The translations under genes were made by a program, and so were the position numbers. 62,587 bases of DNA from Clostridia bacterium (GTDB lineage Bacteria; Bacillota; Clostridia; Oscillospirales; CAG-272), in contig JAFYOX010000064.1 of assembly GCA_017547755.1 (NCBI GenBank), forward strand, positions 1-62,587. The letters run 5' to 3'. Below, in pieces: positions 33,421-42,107 of the stretch (position 1 is the first letter of the stretch; every line of letters begins with the position of its first letter). The notes under the pieces were generated by a model. It saw only the letters and a program-made list of their open reading frames with translations, searched no databases and was not told the DNA's origin.

Positions 33421-33432
33421 AAATTCACTTCC

Positions 33433-35985
33433 ATGAAAAGAACCACCTACGAAGGACATCGCACAGACTATATCTCGTTCCCGCTCGGCGGCATCGGCAC
33501 CGGATCGGTCGGACTTGCCGGAAACGGCCGCTTTGTGGACTGGGAAATCGCCAACCGTCCCGCAAAAGGCTCCACGCTCGGCAACTCGCACCTTGCCATC
33601 AAGGCGGAAACTGCCGACGGCACGCTCATCGACGCGCGCGTTCTCAACGGCGACTGCCATCTGAATTACGCCGGTCAGTACGCCATGAACTACGGGCACG
33701 GCATGCCCGGCTCCACGATGGCAAGTTTCCCGCACTTCCGGGAGTGCGTGTTTGACGGACGCTTCCCCGTTGCCGGCATCGATTTCGAAGATTATCACTT
33801 CCCCGGCAAGCCGCATCTGACCGCGTACAATCCGTTCATCCCGCGCAACGACCGCGATTCGAGCATCCCGGCGGCATTCTTTGAAATCACCGTCACCAAC
33901 CCGACGGACAAGCCGGTTGTCTACACGGGCGTCTTCGCGCTCTGCAATCCGAACGGAAACGGGGTCAACAGCCTCATCGATACGGACGGTATGCACGGCA
34001 TTTTCCTCGGTCAGGACAACGTCCCCGATGAAAACATCGACAAATACGACCTCACCGTTGCCACGCCCGACGCGGACGTCAGCCGTCAGCAGGCATGGTA
34101 CCGCGGCGGATGGAGCGATGCGCTCGAAACCTACTGGCGTAACTTCACCGAAAAGACCGAATTCCCCGCACGTTCCTACGGCAATCCCGGCCGTGACCAC
34201 TGCACCCTCGCCGTCCGCAAGACCGCAAAGCCCGGCGAGACCGTCACCCTCCGCTTCGTCATGACGTGGAGCAAGCCGAACAACTTCAACTACTGGAATC
34301 CCATGAAGGACGAAAACGGCAGGGACGTCACGTGGAAGAATTACTACGCGACCCTGTTCCGCGATTCGAAGGACAGCGCGGCGTACTGCATCGCCAACTG
34401 GGACCGTCTGTCCGCCGAAACCCTCCGTTTCCGCGACGAACTGTTCGCTTCCACCCTTCCCGAAGAAGTCATCGAAGCGGCGTCCGCGACCATGTCCGTC
34501 CTCAAGACCGCGACCGTTCTCCGTCTTGAAAACGGCGAATTCTACGGCTGGGAAGGTCTGAACCAGAACAGCGGTTCCTGCGAAGGTACCTGCACACACG
34601 TATGGAACTATGCGTACGCCCTCTGCTTCCTCTTCCCGTCGCTCGAACGCAGCATCCGCGACACCGACTACAGGTACAACATCGACGAAAACGGCCGGAT
34701 GCAGTTCCGTATGCAGCTCCCGCTCGGACGTCCGCAGGGCGGCTGGCGTGCCTGCGTCGACGGACAGATGGGCGGCATCATCAAATCCTACCGCGAATGG
34801 AAAATCTCCGGCAACGACGAATGGCTGAAATCCAACTGGCCGGCGATCAAAAAATCCCTCGAATACGCATGGAGCCCCGACAACTTCGACGGCTGGGATG
34901 CGGACGGCGACGGCGTTCTCGAAGGACGTCAGCACCACACCCTCGACATGGAACTCTTCGGTCCGTCCTCGTGGCTCGAAGGCTTCTACCTCGCGGCACT
35001 GAAATGCGGCGCGGAAATGGCAGAACACCTCGGTGAAACAGAATCCGCCGAAAAATACCGCGAACTCTTCGCAAAGGGGCAGAAATGGTCGGACGAAAAC
35101 CTCTTCAATGGCAAGTGGTATATGCAGAAGGTGGACCTGACCGACCGCTCCATTCTCGAAAAGTACAAGGTCTGCGGCGATGCCATGAGCTACTGGAACG
35201 ACGAAGCCGGCGAGATCAAGTACCAGATCGGCGAAGGCTCCGAGATCGACCAGATGCTTGCGCAGTGGCACGCGAATATCCTCGGCATCGGCGATATTTA
35301 CGACAAAAAACAGCGCACGGCTGCCCTGAAGTCGATGTTCGAAAACAACTTCAAGGAAGATATGCGCGAATTCTACAACCCGTTCCGCCTCTACAGCGTC
35401 AACGATGAAGCGGGCGCGGTCATCTGCGATTACCCGGACGGCACGAAAAAGCCGGCGATCCCGATCCCGTACTGCCAGGAAACCATGCACGGCTTCGAAT
35501 ACGCCCTCGCGGGTCTGATGATCTCCGAAGGCATGATCGACGAAGGGCTTGCCATCGTCCGCTCCGTCCGCGACCGCTACGACGGCGAAAAGCGCAATCC
35601 GTGGAACGAAATCGAATGCGGCTCCAACTATGCCCGCAGTATGGCAAGCTTCTCCTTCCTCCCGATCTTCGCGGGATTTGCGTTTGACATGACGAAAAAG
35701 CACATCGGCTTCGCACCGATCACCGGACGCCGCGGCTTCCGCACGATCTGGTCGCTCGACTGCGGCTGGGGCAATGTACGCTTCGGCGAAGAGACCGACT
35801 GCATGAAGATCGACGTCATCGACGGAACCCTGCCGCTCCGCAGCATCGGTGTTCCCGAAGACATGACGGTCAACTACGTTGTGATCGACGGTCTCGCGGT
35901 TCCGTTCACCCGCGAAAAAGACGGCGGACGGATCGTTCTCGCACGTGAAATCACCGCAGAAAAATCCGTTATCGTTACCCAGTAA
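33433..35985 (+). CDS. GH116 family glycosidase (GBA2-like)
   Basis: Predicted beta-glucosidase or beta-xylosidase of GH116, the family of bile-acid beta-glucosidase GBA2. The N-terminal beta domain starts FPLGGIGTGSVGLAGNGRFVDWEIANRP (about residues 15-42). The (alpha/alpha)6 catalytic domain includes CTHVWNYAYALCFLFPSLE near 390 and GRQHHTLDMELFGPSSWLEGFYLAALKCGAEMAE near 500, whose Asp is the likely acid/base. No signal peptide; 850 aa. The ATG at 33433 lacks a clear Shine-Dalgarno sequence and follows a palindromic repeat. Confidence 0.9.
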   Translation: MKRTTYEGHRTDYISFPLGGIGTGSVGLAGNGRFVDWEIANRPAKGSTLGNSHLAIKAETADGTLIDARVLNGDCHLNYAGQYAMNYGHGMPGSTMASFPHFRECVFDGRFPVAGIDFEDYHFPGKPHLTAYNPFIPRNDRDSSIPAAFFEITVTNPTDKPVVYTGVFALCNPNGNGVNSLIDTDGMHGIFLGQDNVPDENIDKYDLTVATPDADVSRQQAWYRGGWSDALETYWRNFTEKTEFPARSYGNPGRDHCTLAVRKTAKPGETVTLRFVMTWSKPNNFNYWNPMKDENGRDVTWKNYYATLFRDSKDSAAYCIANWDRLSAETLRFRDELFASTLPEEVIEAASATMSVLKTATVLRLENGEFYGWEGLNQNSGSCEGTCTHVWNYAYALCFLFPSLERSIRDTDYRYNIDENGRMQFRMQLPLGRPQGGWRACVDGQMGGIIKSYREWKISGNDEWLKSNWPAIKKSLEYAWSPDNFDGWDADGDGVLEGRQHHTLDMELFGPSSWLEGFYLAALKCGAEMAEHLGETESAEKYRELFAKGQKWSDENLFNGKWYMQKVDLTDRSILEKYKVCGDAMSYWNDEAGEIKYQIGEGSEIDQMLAQWHANILGIGDIYDKKQRTAALKSMFENNFKEDMREFYNPFRLYSVNDEAGAVICDYPDGTKKPAIPIPYCQETMHGFEYALAGLMISEGMIDEGLAIVRSVRDRYDGEKRNPWNEIECGSNYARSMASFSFLPIFAGFAFDMTKKHIGFAPITGRRGFRTIWSLDCGWGNVRFGEETDCMKIDVIDGTLPLRSIGVPEDMTVNYVVIDGLAVPFTREKDGGRIVLAREITAEKSVIVTQ

Positions 35986-36004
35986 AAAAATTCCGGAGGG
36001 ATGC

Positions 36005-36922
36005 TCAGTGCATCCCTCCGTTTTCCGTAAGCCGGATGATCGCTTCCCGCAGATCCGCAACACTGCGGAAAACTCCGCAGTCACCGAACAGATCGCGGAT
36101 GATATGCCCGCCGAACCGGTGCAGACAGAACCCGTACGTCAGCTTTTCCGCAACGTCTGCTGCCGTCCATTGATCTTTGCCGAAAAATCCGTCGAGATAT
36201 GCTTTTTCCATCCGGAACAGTCCCGGAAACAGCGACGCATATTCGTATTCCGCCGGTGCCGTCACGGAATCCGCAAAATCGAGGATCCACGCCCGTCCCT
36301 GCCCGTCTAGGATCGCGTTGTCGATGTGGATATCACCGTGGACGTACACCGGCGTCCCGTGTGCATATCCGCGGAGATATTCCTCTCGGGAACGGCGGAA
36401 TTCTGCGGTGAAATCCTCCCATTCGTCCTCGTCGGCGATGGCATCTTCGGGAAAATCGTAATCGTTGAACCGCTCGCACGGGACGTTCATTTTGTCACAG
36501 ATCTCCCTGAGCTGCTGTCCGACCGCGTATTTTTCCTCGGAGGTCAGTTCCGCCTTTCCGAATTCCGTCCCGTGAACGAACGTCTGGATCAGGTAGCGGA
36601 ATTCGTACCGGTCATAGATCCGTCCGTGGGCGATCAGCTCCGGTACGGCGATTCCGAGACGGTTCGCGTGCCGCATCGCCGCGATCTCGGTGAGAAAATC
36701 GCTCTCACACGGCCAGCCGAACGTATCGGGCGCATAGACCTTGACGATATAGCCGCCCGTCCGGAAAACGGCATGGGAACCGGGCGTGGTATTTTCAACC
36801 GCCGTCTGCGGAAGTCCGTGGAGATCGAGGATGTGCCGGACAAGGGGCTCAAATGCTTCGGTGTTCTGAAAGATCTTCGACCACGCGTCCAGCGAAGTGA
36901 TCGTATGTTCAAAAAGGTTCAT
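36005..36922 (-). CDS. Aminoglycoside-phosphotransferase-family kinase
   Basis: Small-molecule kinase of the APH/choline kinase fold; the substrate is unknown and resistance should not be assumed. The N-lobe contains SHAVFRTGGYIVKVYAP (Lys near residue 60). The catalytic loop is VYVHGDIHIDNAILD near 200 (HGDxxxxN) and the metal site WILDFADSV near 220. ATG 36922 has GGAGGG 8-13 nt upstream; a longer frame is not needed. It is convergent with the GH116 gene, with 19 nt between stops. Confidence 0.85.
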   Translation of the reverse strand: MNLFEHTITSLDAWSKIFQNTEAFEPLVRHILDLHGLPQTAVENTTPGSHAVFRTGGYIVKVYAPDTFGWPCESDFLTEIAAMRHANRLGIAVPELIAHGRIYDRYEFRYLIQTFVHGTEFGKAELTSEEKYAVGQQLREICDKMNVPCERFNDYDFPEDAIADEDEWEDFTAEFRRSREEYLRGYAHGTPVYVHGDIHIDNAILDGQGRAWILDFADSVTAPAEYEYASLFPGLFRMEKAYLDGFFGKDQWTAADVAEKLTYGFCLHRFGGHIIRDLFGDCGVFRSVADLREAIIRLTENGGMH

Positions 36923-37049
36923 GGGAAACCCTCCGGAATCGTTCGTGATTTTCTCCCATTTTAGCACATTTCAGCCGATTTTACAACATGACTCCGCAAG
37001 AGTTTGTATTTTTTGTGAACTATTGAAGGCGTATTTTTGAATTCTCCGC

Positions 37050-37078
37050 TTGACAGGCGTACACAGGAGTGGTATAAT
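37050..37078 (+). promoter_or_regulatory. Consensus promoter upstream of short ORF and methyltransferase operon
   Basis: TTGACA (37050-37055), 17-nt spacer and TATAAT (37073-37078), both perfect matches to consensus. Confidence 0.88.
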
Positions 37079-37119
37079 ACGTTCAAATTTTTCAAATTCA
37101 GCGAAAGGAACCCGTCACG

Positions 37120-37260
37120 ATGGATAAGACCCTGCATATCTGCATGAATGTCAAAGTGAATATGAACGTGATTTCTTATCCCGCGTGGAATGCCGATGAT
37201 GCGTATTTCCACCGTCCGGGTTTTCCTTTTTATACCCAGAATTTTCTCATAATCCCATAA
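37120..37260 (+). CDS. Short ORF, possible leader peptide (46 aa)
   Basis: ATG 37120 has GAAAGGA 12-18 nt upstream and lies 42 nt after a consensus promoter. The product begins MDKTLHICMNVKVNMNVISY, is not hydrophobic at its start, and matches nothing I know. It is followed by an intrinsic terminator (37288-37328) and then the methyltransferase gene. This arrangement suggests a leader peptide that controls the operon by attenuation, or simply a small independent gene. Confidence 0.45.
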   Translation: MDKTLHICMNVKVNMNVISYPAWNADDAYFHRPGFPFYTQNFLIIP

Positions 37261-37287
37261 TTCTGTAAGTGTAAAATTCATAAACCC

Positions 37288-37328
37288 GACGGTATTTTGA
37301 TAGCTTTTATCGGAATACCGTCTTTTTA
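37288..37328 (+). terminator. Terminator or attenuator before the methyltransferase gene
   Basis: GACGGTATT (37288-37296) pairs exactly with AATACCGTC (37314-37322), followed by TTTTTATA. It lies after the short ORF and 29 nt before the methyltransferase ATG, with no other promoter visible in between. Confidence 0.75.
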
Positions 37329-37356
37329 TATTCATTTTTACAGGAGGTACACCACC

Positions 37357-38151
37357 ATGACCAGCACATTCGACTTTCTCAACGGCTACTACACCGTCTA
37401 CAACGAAAACGGCCGCCTTGCATCCCGCCACGGCTCCGTCGAATTCCGCACGACCGTCCGCTATATCGAACGGTATCTGAAACCCGGGATGAACATCCTC
37501 GAAATCGGCGCGGCGACCGGACGGTATTCGCACTATTTCGCCCGTCAGAGTTACGCCGTGGACGCCGTCGAGCTGATTCCGCACAACATCGAGCTGTTCC
37601 GCGAACATACGCAGGACGGCGAAAATGTCCGCATTTTTGAGGGGAACGCGGTCGATCTGTCCATGTTCGCGGACGATTCCTACGATATCGTCCTCCTGCT
37701 CGGACCGATGTACCACCTGTTCACCGACGAAGACCGTACCGCCGCCCTCTCCGAAGCTGTCCGCGTGACAAAACCGGGCGGCGTGATGATGGCGTCCTAC
37801 TGCATGAACGAAGGGACGGTCATCAATTACCTCTTCGGGAAGCACAAAATTTTTGAAGAAAGCCTTCAGCCGCTGATCGACCGCGAAACGTTCAAACTCG
37901 ATTCCGTGCCGGAACAACTGTTTGTACTGTGGAGACAGGAGGATATCCGGAAATTCACGGACAGGCTCCCCGTCGAACGCCTGCATTTTGTCGGGACGGA
38001 TATGTACACGAAGTATTTCCCGGACATGGTCGATTCGCTGGACGACCGGGAATTCGCGGAATACCTGAACTACCATTTCGCCGTATGCGAGCGTGCGGAC
38101 ATGGTGGGAATCTCGCATCATACGCTGGATATTTTACGAAAGAGAGGATAA
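37357..38151 (+). CDS. SAM-dependent methyltransferase
   Basis: Class I methyltransferase with unknown acceptor. Motif I is NILEIGAATGRYSHYFARQ (about residues 48-66), motif II YAVDAVELIPHNIELF, then DIVLLLGPMYHLFTDEDRTAALSEAVRVTKPGGVMMASYC (about 111-150), typical of Methyltransf_11/25. The start is set at 37357 by AGGAGG 9 nt upstream, giving 264 aa. It is the first gene of a run continuing with GNAT and nucleoside phosphorylase genes. Confidence 0.88.
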   Translation: MTSTFDFLNGYYTVYNENGRLASRHGSVEFRTTVRYIERYLKPGMNILEIGAATGRYSHYFARQSYAVDAVELIPHNIELFREHTQDGENVRIFEGNAVDLSMFADDSYDIVLLLGPMYHLFTDEDRTAALSEAVRVTKPGGVMMASYCMNEGTVINYLFGKHKIFEESLQPLIDRETFKLDSVPEQLFVLWRQEDIRKFTDRLPVERLHFVGTDMYTKYFPDMVDSLDDREFAEYLNYHFAVCERADMVGISHHTLDILRKRG

Positions 38152-38155
38152 TCTC

Positions 38156-38647
38156 ATGAAACTCACAATCCGCCGTGCGGTCATGGACGACCGCATCCGA
38201 ATCATGCCCCTGCAGAAGGAAATTGCCGCTCTGCACCACGCCGGACGTCCGGATTTATTCCGCACGGAAGCACATTACTACAGCGAAGACGAGTTTTTCA
38301 CCCGGCTGACCAACCCCGACCACCATATTTTCCTCGCGGAAGCGGACGGAATCATCGCCGGATACGTCTTTGCGTCAGTCAAGCACGTCCGGAATCACCC
38401 GACCTACATGGATTTTGACACGTTCTATATCAACGACCTCTGCGTTGCCGAATCGTACCGCCGTCACGGCATTGCGTCCGCGCTGTTTGAGCGATGTATC
38501 ACGCAGGCACGCGAAGCCGGATGTCACAGCATCGAGCTTGGCGTGTACTGCTTCAATGAGGATGCGATTGGATTTTACAGGAATATGGGAATGAAACCGG
38601 TAATGCAGAGAATGGAATTGAACTTTGGAAAGGAGAAGGAGTCATGA
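38156..38647 (+). CDS. GNAT family N-acetyltransferase
   Basis: Acetyl-CoA-dependent acyltransferase. It has the GNAT core: KLTIRRAVMDDRIRIMPL at the N-terminus, IIAGYVFASV near residue 64, FYINDLCVAESYRRHGIASALFERCITQAREAGCHSIEL (about 88-128) with the CoA-binding R-R-H-G-I-A loop, and GFYRNMGMKPVMQRMEL near the end. It starts 4 nt after the methyltransferase stop and overlaps the next gene by 4 nt. The acceptor is unknown. Confidence 0.9.
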   Translation: MKLTIRRAVMDDRIRIMPLQKEIAALHHAGRPDLFRTEAHYYSEDEFFTRLTNPDHHIFLAEADGIIAGYVFASVKHVRNHPTYMDFDTFYINDLCVAESYRRHGIASALFERCITQAREAGCHSIELGVYCFNEDAIGFYRNMGMKPVMQRMELNFGKEKES

Positions 38648-39408
38648 TTATCAAAAACGAAATTCCGCTTCTGGAATTTGACACGGATCGCACGGCCGTC
38701 CTCATGCCGACCCACGAACACCTCGATCTGCCTCTTCCCGAAAAGGCGGTGTTCGCCTTTCTCGGAGAGCACATCGACGATTATGCCCGGGCACACCGCG
38801 CGGTCGTTCTCGGTACCTTCGAATCGACGACTAAAAACTACCCGATCTACGCCGTCAAACATCATGGTGAAACCGTTTGTCTCTGTCAGGCTCCCGTCGG
38901 TGCCGCACCTGCCGCACAGCTGATGGACTGGCTGATCGGCTACGGCGTACGGAAGATCATCACCGGCGGATGCTGCGGCGCGCTGGCGGATTTTGAGGAA
39001 AATCAGTTTCTCATCCCCTACAGGGCACTGCGCGACGAGGGAACGTCGTACCACTACATGAAGCCGTCCCGTTTCGTGGATATCCATCCGGCGGCGAGAG
39101 CGGCGATCGCCGGAACGCTGACCGCGCACGGACTCGATTACCGGGAAATCATCACGTGGTCGACCGACGGATTCTACCGCGAGACCCGTGAAAAAGTCCT
39201 GTACCGCCGTGCGGAAGGATGCGAAGCCGTGGAAATGGAATGTTCGGCACTCGCCGCCTGTGCCGCGCTCCGTGATGCCGTCTGGGGATGCCTGCTGTTC
39301 ACCGCCGATACGCTGGCGGACATCGAGAACTACGACGAGCGCAGCTGGGGCGAGGATTCGTTCGCCGTCACGCTGGAACTGTGTCTGGACGCGGTTCTGA
39401 AACTGTAA
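38644..39408 (+). CDS. Nucleoside phosphorylase family protein
   Basis: Member of the PNP/UDP phosphorylase (MTAP-like) superfamily, which split nucleosides with phosphate. Recognisable parts are VLMPTHEHLDL, VVLGTFESTTKNYPIYAV, CLCQAPVGAAPAAQLMDWLIGYGVRKIITGGCCGAL (about 78-113), and EGCEAVEMECSALAACAALRD near residue 195-215, the base-binding EMEC segment. The ATG overlaps the GNAT stop (ATGA), so translation is coupled. It may be a purine or uridine phosphorylase; base choice cannot be decided. Confidence 0.88.
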   Translation: MIIKNEIPLLEFDTDRTAVLMPTHEHLDLPLPEKAVFAFLGEHIDDYARAHRAVVLGTFESTTKNYPIYAVKHHGETVCLCQAPVGAAPAAQLMDWLIGYGVRKIITGGCCGALADFEENQFLIPYRALRDEGTSYHYMKPSRFVDIHPAARAAIAGTLTAHGLDYREIITWSTDGFYRETREKVLYRRAEGCEAVEMECSALAACAALRDAVWGCLLFTADTLADIENYDERSWGEDSFAVTLELCLDAVLKL

Positions 39409-39438
39409 ATTTTATTATAAAAAAAAGGAGACCACATC

Positions 39439-40008
39439 ATGTTAAACCACAAAGGAACAAAAACCATCGCAACGCCGCGCCTGCTTCTGCGGCCGTTCAT
39501 TGTCGAAGACGCGCACGATATGTTCACCAACTGGGCATCCGACCCGAACGTAACGAAATATCTCACATGGGAGCCGCACGTTTCTCCGGAAGCCACCGCC
39601 GAACTGCTCGCGCTGTGGATCCCGAACTACGAAAATCCCGCCTACTACAACTGGGTCATCACCATGGACGGACATGCCATCGGCAATGTCTCGATCGTCC
39701 GGCACTCCGACAAAAGTGAGTACATGGAGTTCGGCTACTGCCTGTCCGCCGCGTACTGGAGACAGGGCATCATGCCTGAAGCGGTGTCGGCTGTCCGCGA
39801 TTTTCTCTTCCGCGAGGTCGGCGCGCACCGTCTGGTGATCCGCCATGCAGCAAAAAATCCCGCATCCGGCAGAGTCGCACGGAAATGCGGGTTTACATGG
39901 GAAGGCCGTCAGCGCGAGGAATTCCGCTCGGCATGGGGAGAATATCTCGATATCGAGGCGCTGTCCCTGCTCCGGCAGGAATGGGAAGAAATTGTGGATG
40001 AGAGCTGA
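39439..40008 (+). CDS. GNAT family acetyltransferase, RimJ/RimL-like
   Basis: Acetyltransferase of the Acetyltransf_3 group. IATPRLLLRPFIVEDAHDMFTNWASDPNVTKYLTWEPH opens the sequence; GNVSIVRHSDKSEYMEFGYCLSAAYWRQGIMPEAVSAVRDFLFREVGAHRLVIRHAAKNPASGRVARKCGFTWEG follows (about 75-155), with CoA-binding R-Q-G-I-M-P. 189 aa; AAGGAG lies 9-14 nt before the ATG. It closes the run begun by the methyltransferase gene. Confidence 0.9.
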   Translation: MLNHKGTKTIATPRLLLRPFIVEDAHDMFTNWASDPNVTKYLTWEPHVSPEATAELLALWIPNYENPAYYNWVITMDGHAIGNVSIVRHSDKSEYMEFGYCLSAAYWRQGIMPEAVSAVRDFLFREVGAHRLVIRHAAKNPASGRVARKCGFTWEGRQREEFRSAWGEYLDIEALSLLRQEWEEIVDES

Positions 40009-40024
40009 CCAGGTCAGCTCTCAT
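39998..40024. terminator. Palindrome spanning two convergent stop codons
   Basis: ATGAGAGCTGACC (39998-40010) is the exact inverse of GGTCAGCTCTCAT (40012-40024), so the last codons and stops of both convergent genes form one hairpin. No long T-run follows on either strand. Confidence 0.6.
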
Positions 40025-41636
40025 AAAGTATCGTGCACGCCGCGCCGAGGTTGTCCGGCTTTGTCAGGCGGCCGGTGCTCATCAGGTGCCACAGGATCGC
40101 CTGATACGGGCTGAACGACGTACGGTAGTGTGCCCTCTCGTTCGCGCTGACGTAATCGGGAATGAATCCGTCGATATAGTTCGCGTATCCGGTGAATCTT
40201 GTATAGATCTCTTCCCTGTCCGCCGTTTCTGCCGCACGTTCGAGGATGTCGTCGAGTTTTGTGCGTTCCTCCGCCGTGAAATACGGCAGATTCATCCGGA
40301 TGTGTCCGTCCGTAATGTCGATGTATCCGCTTCCGGCAAGATTTGCGAAAAATTCCCGGTCAACGCCGTCCGCAGGTGTGCCGCGGCGTTCAAGATCGGC
40401 GGCTTTGCAGAGCGCGGTCACGGCCCCTTGGTCAAAAAACGGACGTCCGACCTCTTCATAACTGCCGAACATGGAAAGATCAAACTGGTACGCCCGCACC
40501 GTCCCGCTCGGATTGCTCATCCCCTTGATGCCGTAGCCGCCGGAATTTGCGTAATAGGTCCACAGTTCCCCATCGGCCAGATATTCCATGATTTCTTCGT
40601 TCGATACCGACGCACGGACCCAATGTTTTGTCCCGTCCGGACGCATCGGCGAGCCGTGCTGAAGTCCGAGGTCGGCGATCATGCGGTCGTCGTTTTTTCC
40701 GACTTCGCTCATAAGGAAATACGCAAGGATATCCCATAGAAGTTCGTTTTCCGGCAAATCACAGCCGACAAAGCCGATCCCGCGGATGTCCGGAAGAGCC
40801 GCTTTTACAACTCTGTAATATTCCTCCGCGATAAACGGGACGTGTTCCATGGAATATCTCACCCGTGCGGCCTCATATTCCGCGTCGCGGATAAAGAAAT
40901 TCGTCCGGTATTTTCCGCTGATCTCCACCATATAGTCCATCGACAGCAGTCCGGAAATCTTGTCTTCCAGATACACCGCCGCCACGCCGAGCGTGCGCGA
41001 AATGTTCTCAAGGGATAAGGGTTCTTTCCTGCAGAGCCAGCAGATATTCTGCATAAGAATATCCGATTCCAGCGCGGCGTACACCCTGCTGTTCCACCAG
41101 CCGCTATGTCCTATAATAAGTTTCTTCGGTCTGTAGATTTCGTCCGTCATGGTAATTCTCTCCTTTAAGTCTCTGCGGATTTTCGAAAGGTGCCACCGTA
41201 CCGTGGACGGTGCAAGTCCGAGCCGCTTTCCGATTTCCGATGCATTCATCCGGTCATAATAATACAGGACAATGATCTCGCGCCGGATCCCAGAAAGATA
41301 CATGACCTCCCTGCGCAGACGGTCGTACGTCTCCCGCTCGATCACGCGGTCTTCCGGCGTTTCGTGCTCCGTGAAATCCACGTAATCCGACACATCCCCC
41401 GATACCGTCACCGCATCCCACGCCGGTTTGTTCTTCCGCAGGAATTTCGACCACGTGTACCGGCAGACGGTATGGATGAAGGCATTCATGTTCTCCACGC
41501 CGGAAAAATCACAGGTACACAGATTCAGCAGGATTTCCTGCGAGAGATCGGCGGCATCGGCGGAATTCCCGGTCTTCGAATACGCGAATCCGTAAATTTT
41601 TTCGGCATATTCGCGGATCAGTGTGTCGTCCGGCAT
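40014..41636 (-). CDS. Sigma-70 family factor with large C-terminal domain
   Basis: RNA polymerase sigma factor of ECF-like layout with a long C-terminal extension. Region 2 is IYGFAYSKTGNSADAADLSQEILLNL (about residues 14-40); region 4 is LSGIRREIIVLYYYDRMNASEIGKRLGLAPSTVRWHLSKIRRDLKERI (about 113-160). The remaining 380 residues have a possible winged-helix segment (LSLENISRTLGVAAVYLEDKISGLLSMDYM, about 205-235) and a mixed region without known motifs. ECF sigmas are usually under 200 aa, so this tail may sense a signal in place of an anti-sigma factor. No anti-sigma gene is adjacent. Confidence 0.85.
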   Translation of the reverse strand: MPDDTLIREYAEKIYGFAYSKTGNSADAADLSQEILLNLCTCDFSGVENMNAFIHTVCRYTWSKFLRKNKPAWDAVTVSGDVSDYVDFTEHETPEDRVIERETYDRLRREVMYLSGIRREIIVLYYYDRMNASEIGKRLGLAPSTVRWHLSKIRRDLKERITMTDEIYRPKKLIIGHSGWWNSRVYAALESDILMQNICWLCRKEPLSLENISRTLGVAAVYLEDKISGLLSMDYMVEISGKYRTNFFIRDAEYEAARVRYSMEHVPFIAEEYYRVVKAALPDIRGIGFVGCDLPENELLWDILAYFLMSEVGKNDDRMIADLGLQHGSPMRPDGTKHWVRASVSNEEIMEYLADGELWTYYANSGGYGIKGMSNPSGTVRAYQFDLSMFGSYEEVGRPFFDQGAVTALCKAADLERRGTPADGVDREFFANLAGSGYIDITDGHIRMNLPYFTAEERTKLDDILERAAETADREEIYTRFTGYANYIDGFIPDYVSANERAHYRTSFSPYQAILWHLMSTGRLTKPDNLGAACTILYES

Positions 41637-41729
41637 GATACGAGGCTCCTTTCGAATTGTTTTTGCGGTTCTGTTATATAAGTACCGCGGAAAACGGAAG
41701 TGCTGGCGGAATTTGCGGATTTTTTCTTT

Positions 41730-42092
41730 TTATTTCACCACTTCCGCGCCGAACGGCATCAGGGCGAGTTTTGCCAGTTTGAAATGCTGTTTTCCGAAGG
41801 GGATCCCCACGATCGTCACGCACAGGATCAACCCCATCGTCAGATGTTCGATCGCCAGCGGAACGCCGGAGAGGATGATCCACAGGATGTTGACGATCAG
41901 CGAGACCGCGCCGTCGCTCCAGCGGACGTGCTTTCCGAACGGACAGCAGGACAATTTCGCAAATTTGAAGCACTGCACGCCGACCGGAATACCCACGATC
42001 GTCACGCACCACAGCAGTCCGCAGCCAAACCACGACAGCCCGCTGAGAAATCCGCCGAGAACAAACCATAAAAGATTACCGAGAAATTTCAA
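41730..42092 (-). CDS. YccF-domain membrane protein
   Basis: Small membrane protein with the YccF domain in duplicate: LLWFVLGGFLSGLSWFGCGLLWCVTIVGIPVGVQCFKFAKLSCCPFGK and ILWIILSGVPLAIEHLTMGLILCVTIVGIPFGKQHFKLAKLALMPFG. Each repeat has a hydrophobic helix and the shared CVTIVGIP-G--F-KLA motif. 120 aa, function unknown in all organisms. It lies downstream of the GH2 mannosidase gene from 42108 in the direction of transcription, or may be separate. Confidence 0.92.
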   Translation of the reverse strand: MKFLGNLLWFVLGGFLSGLSWFGCGLLWCVTIVGIPVGVQCFKFAKLSCCPFGKHVRWSDGAVSLIVNILWIILSGVPLAIEHLTMGLILCVTIVGIPFGKQHFKLAKLALMPFGAEVVK

Positions 42093-42107
42093 TTTTTACC
42101 TCCGTTT

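Noticed and set aside
36005-36922. Aminoglycoside resistance gene
   Set aside because: The APH fold is shared by many small-molecule kinases; there is no specific support for aminoglycoside substrate.
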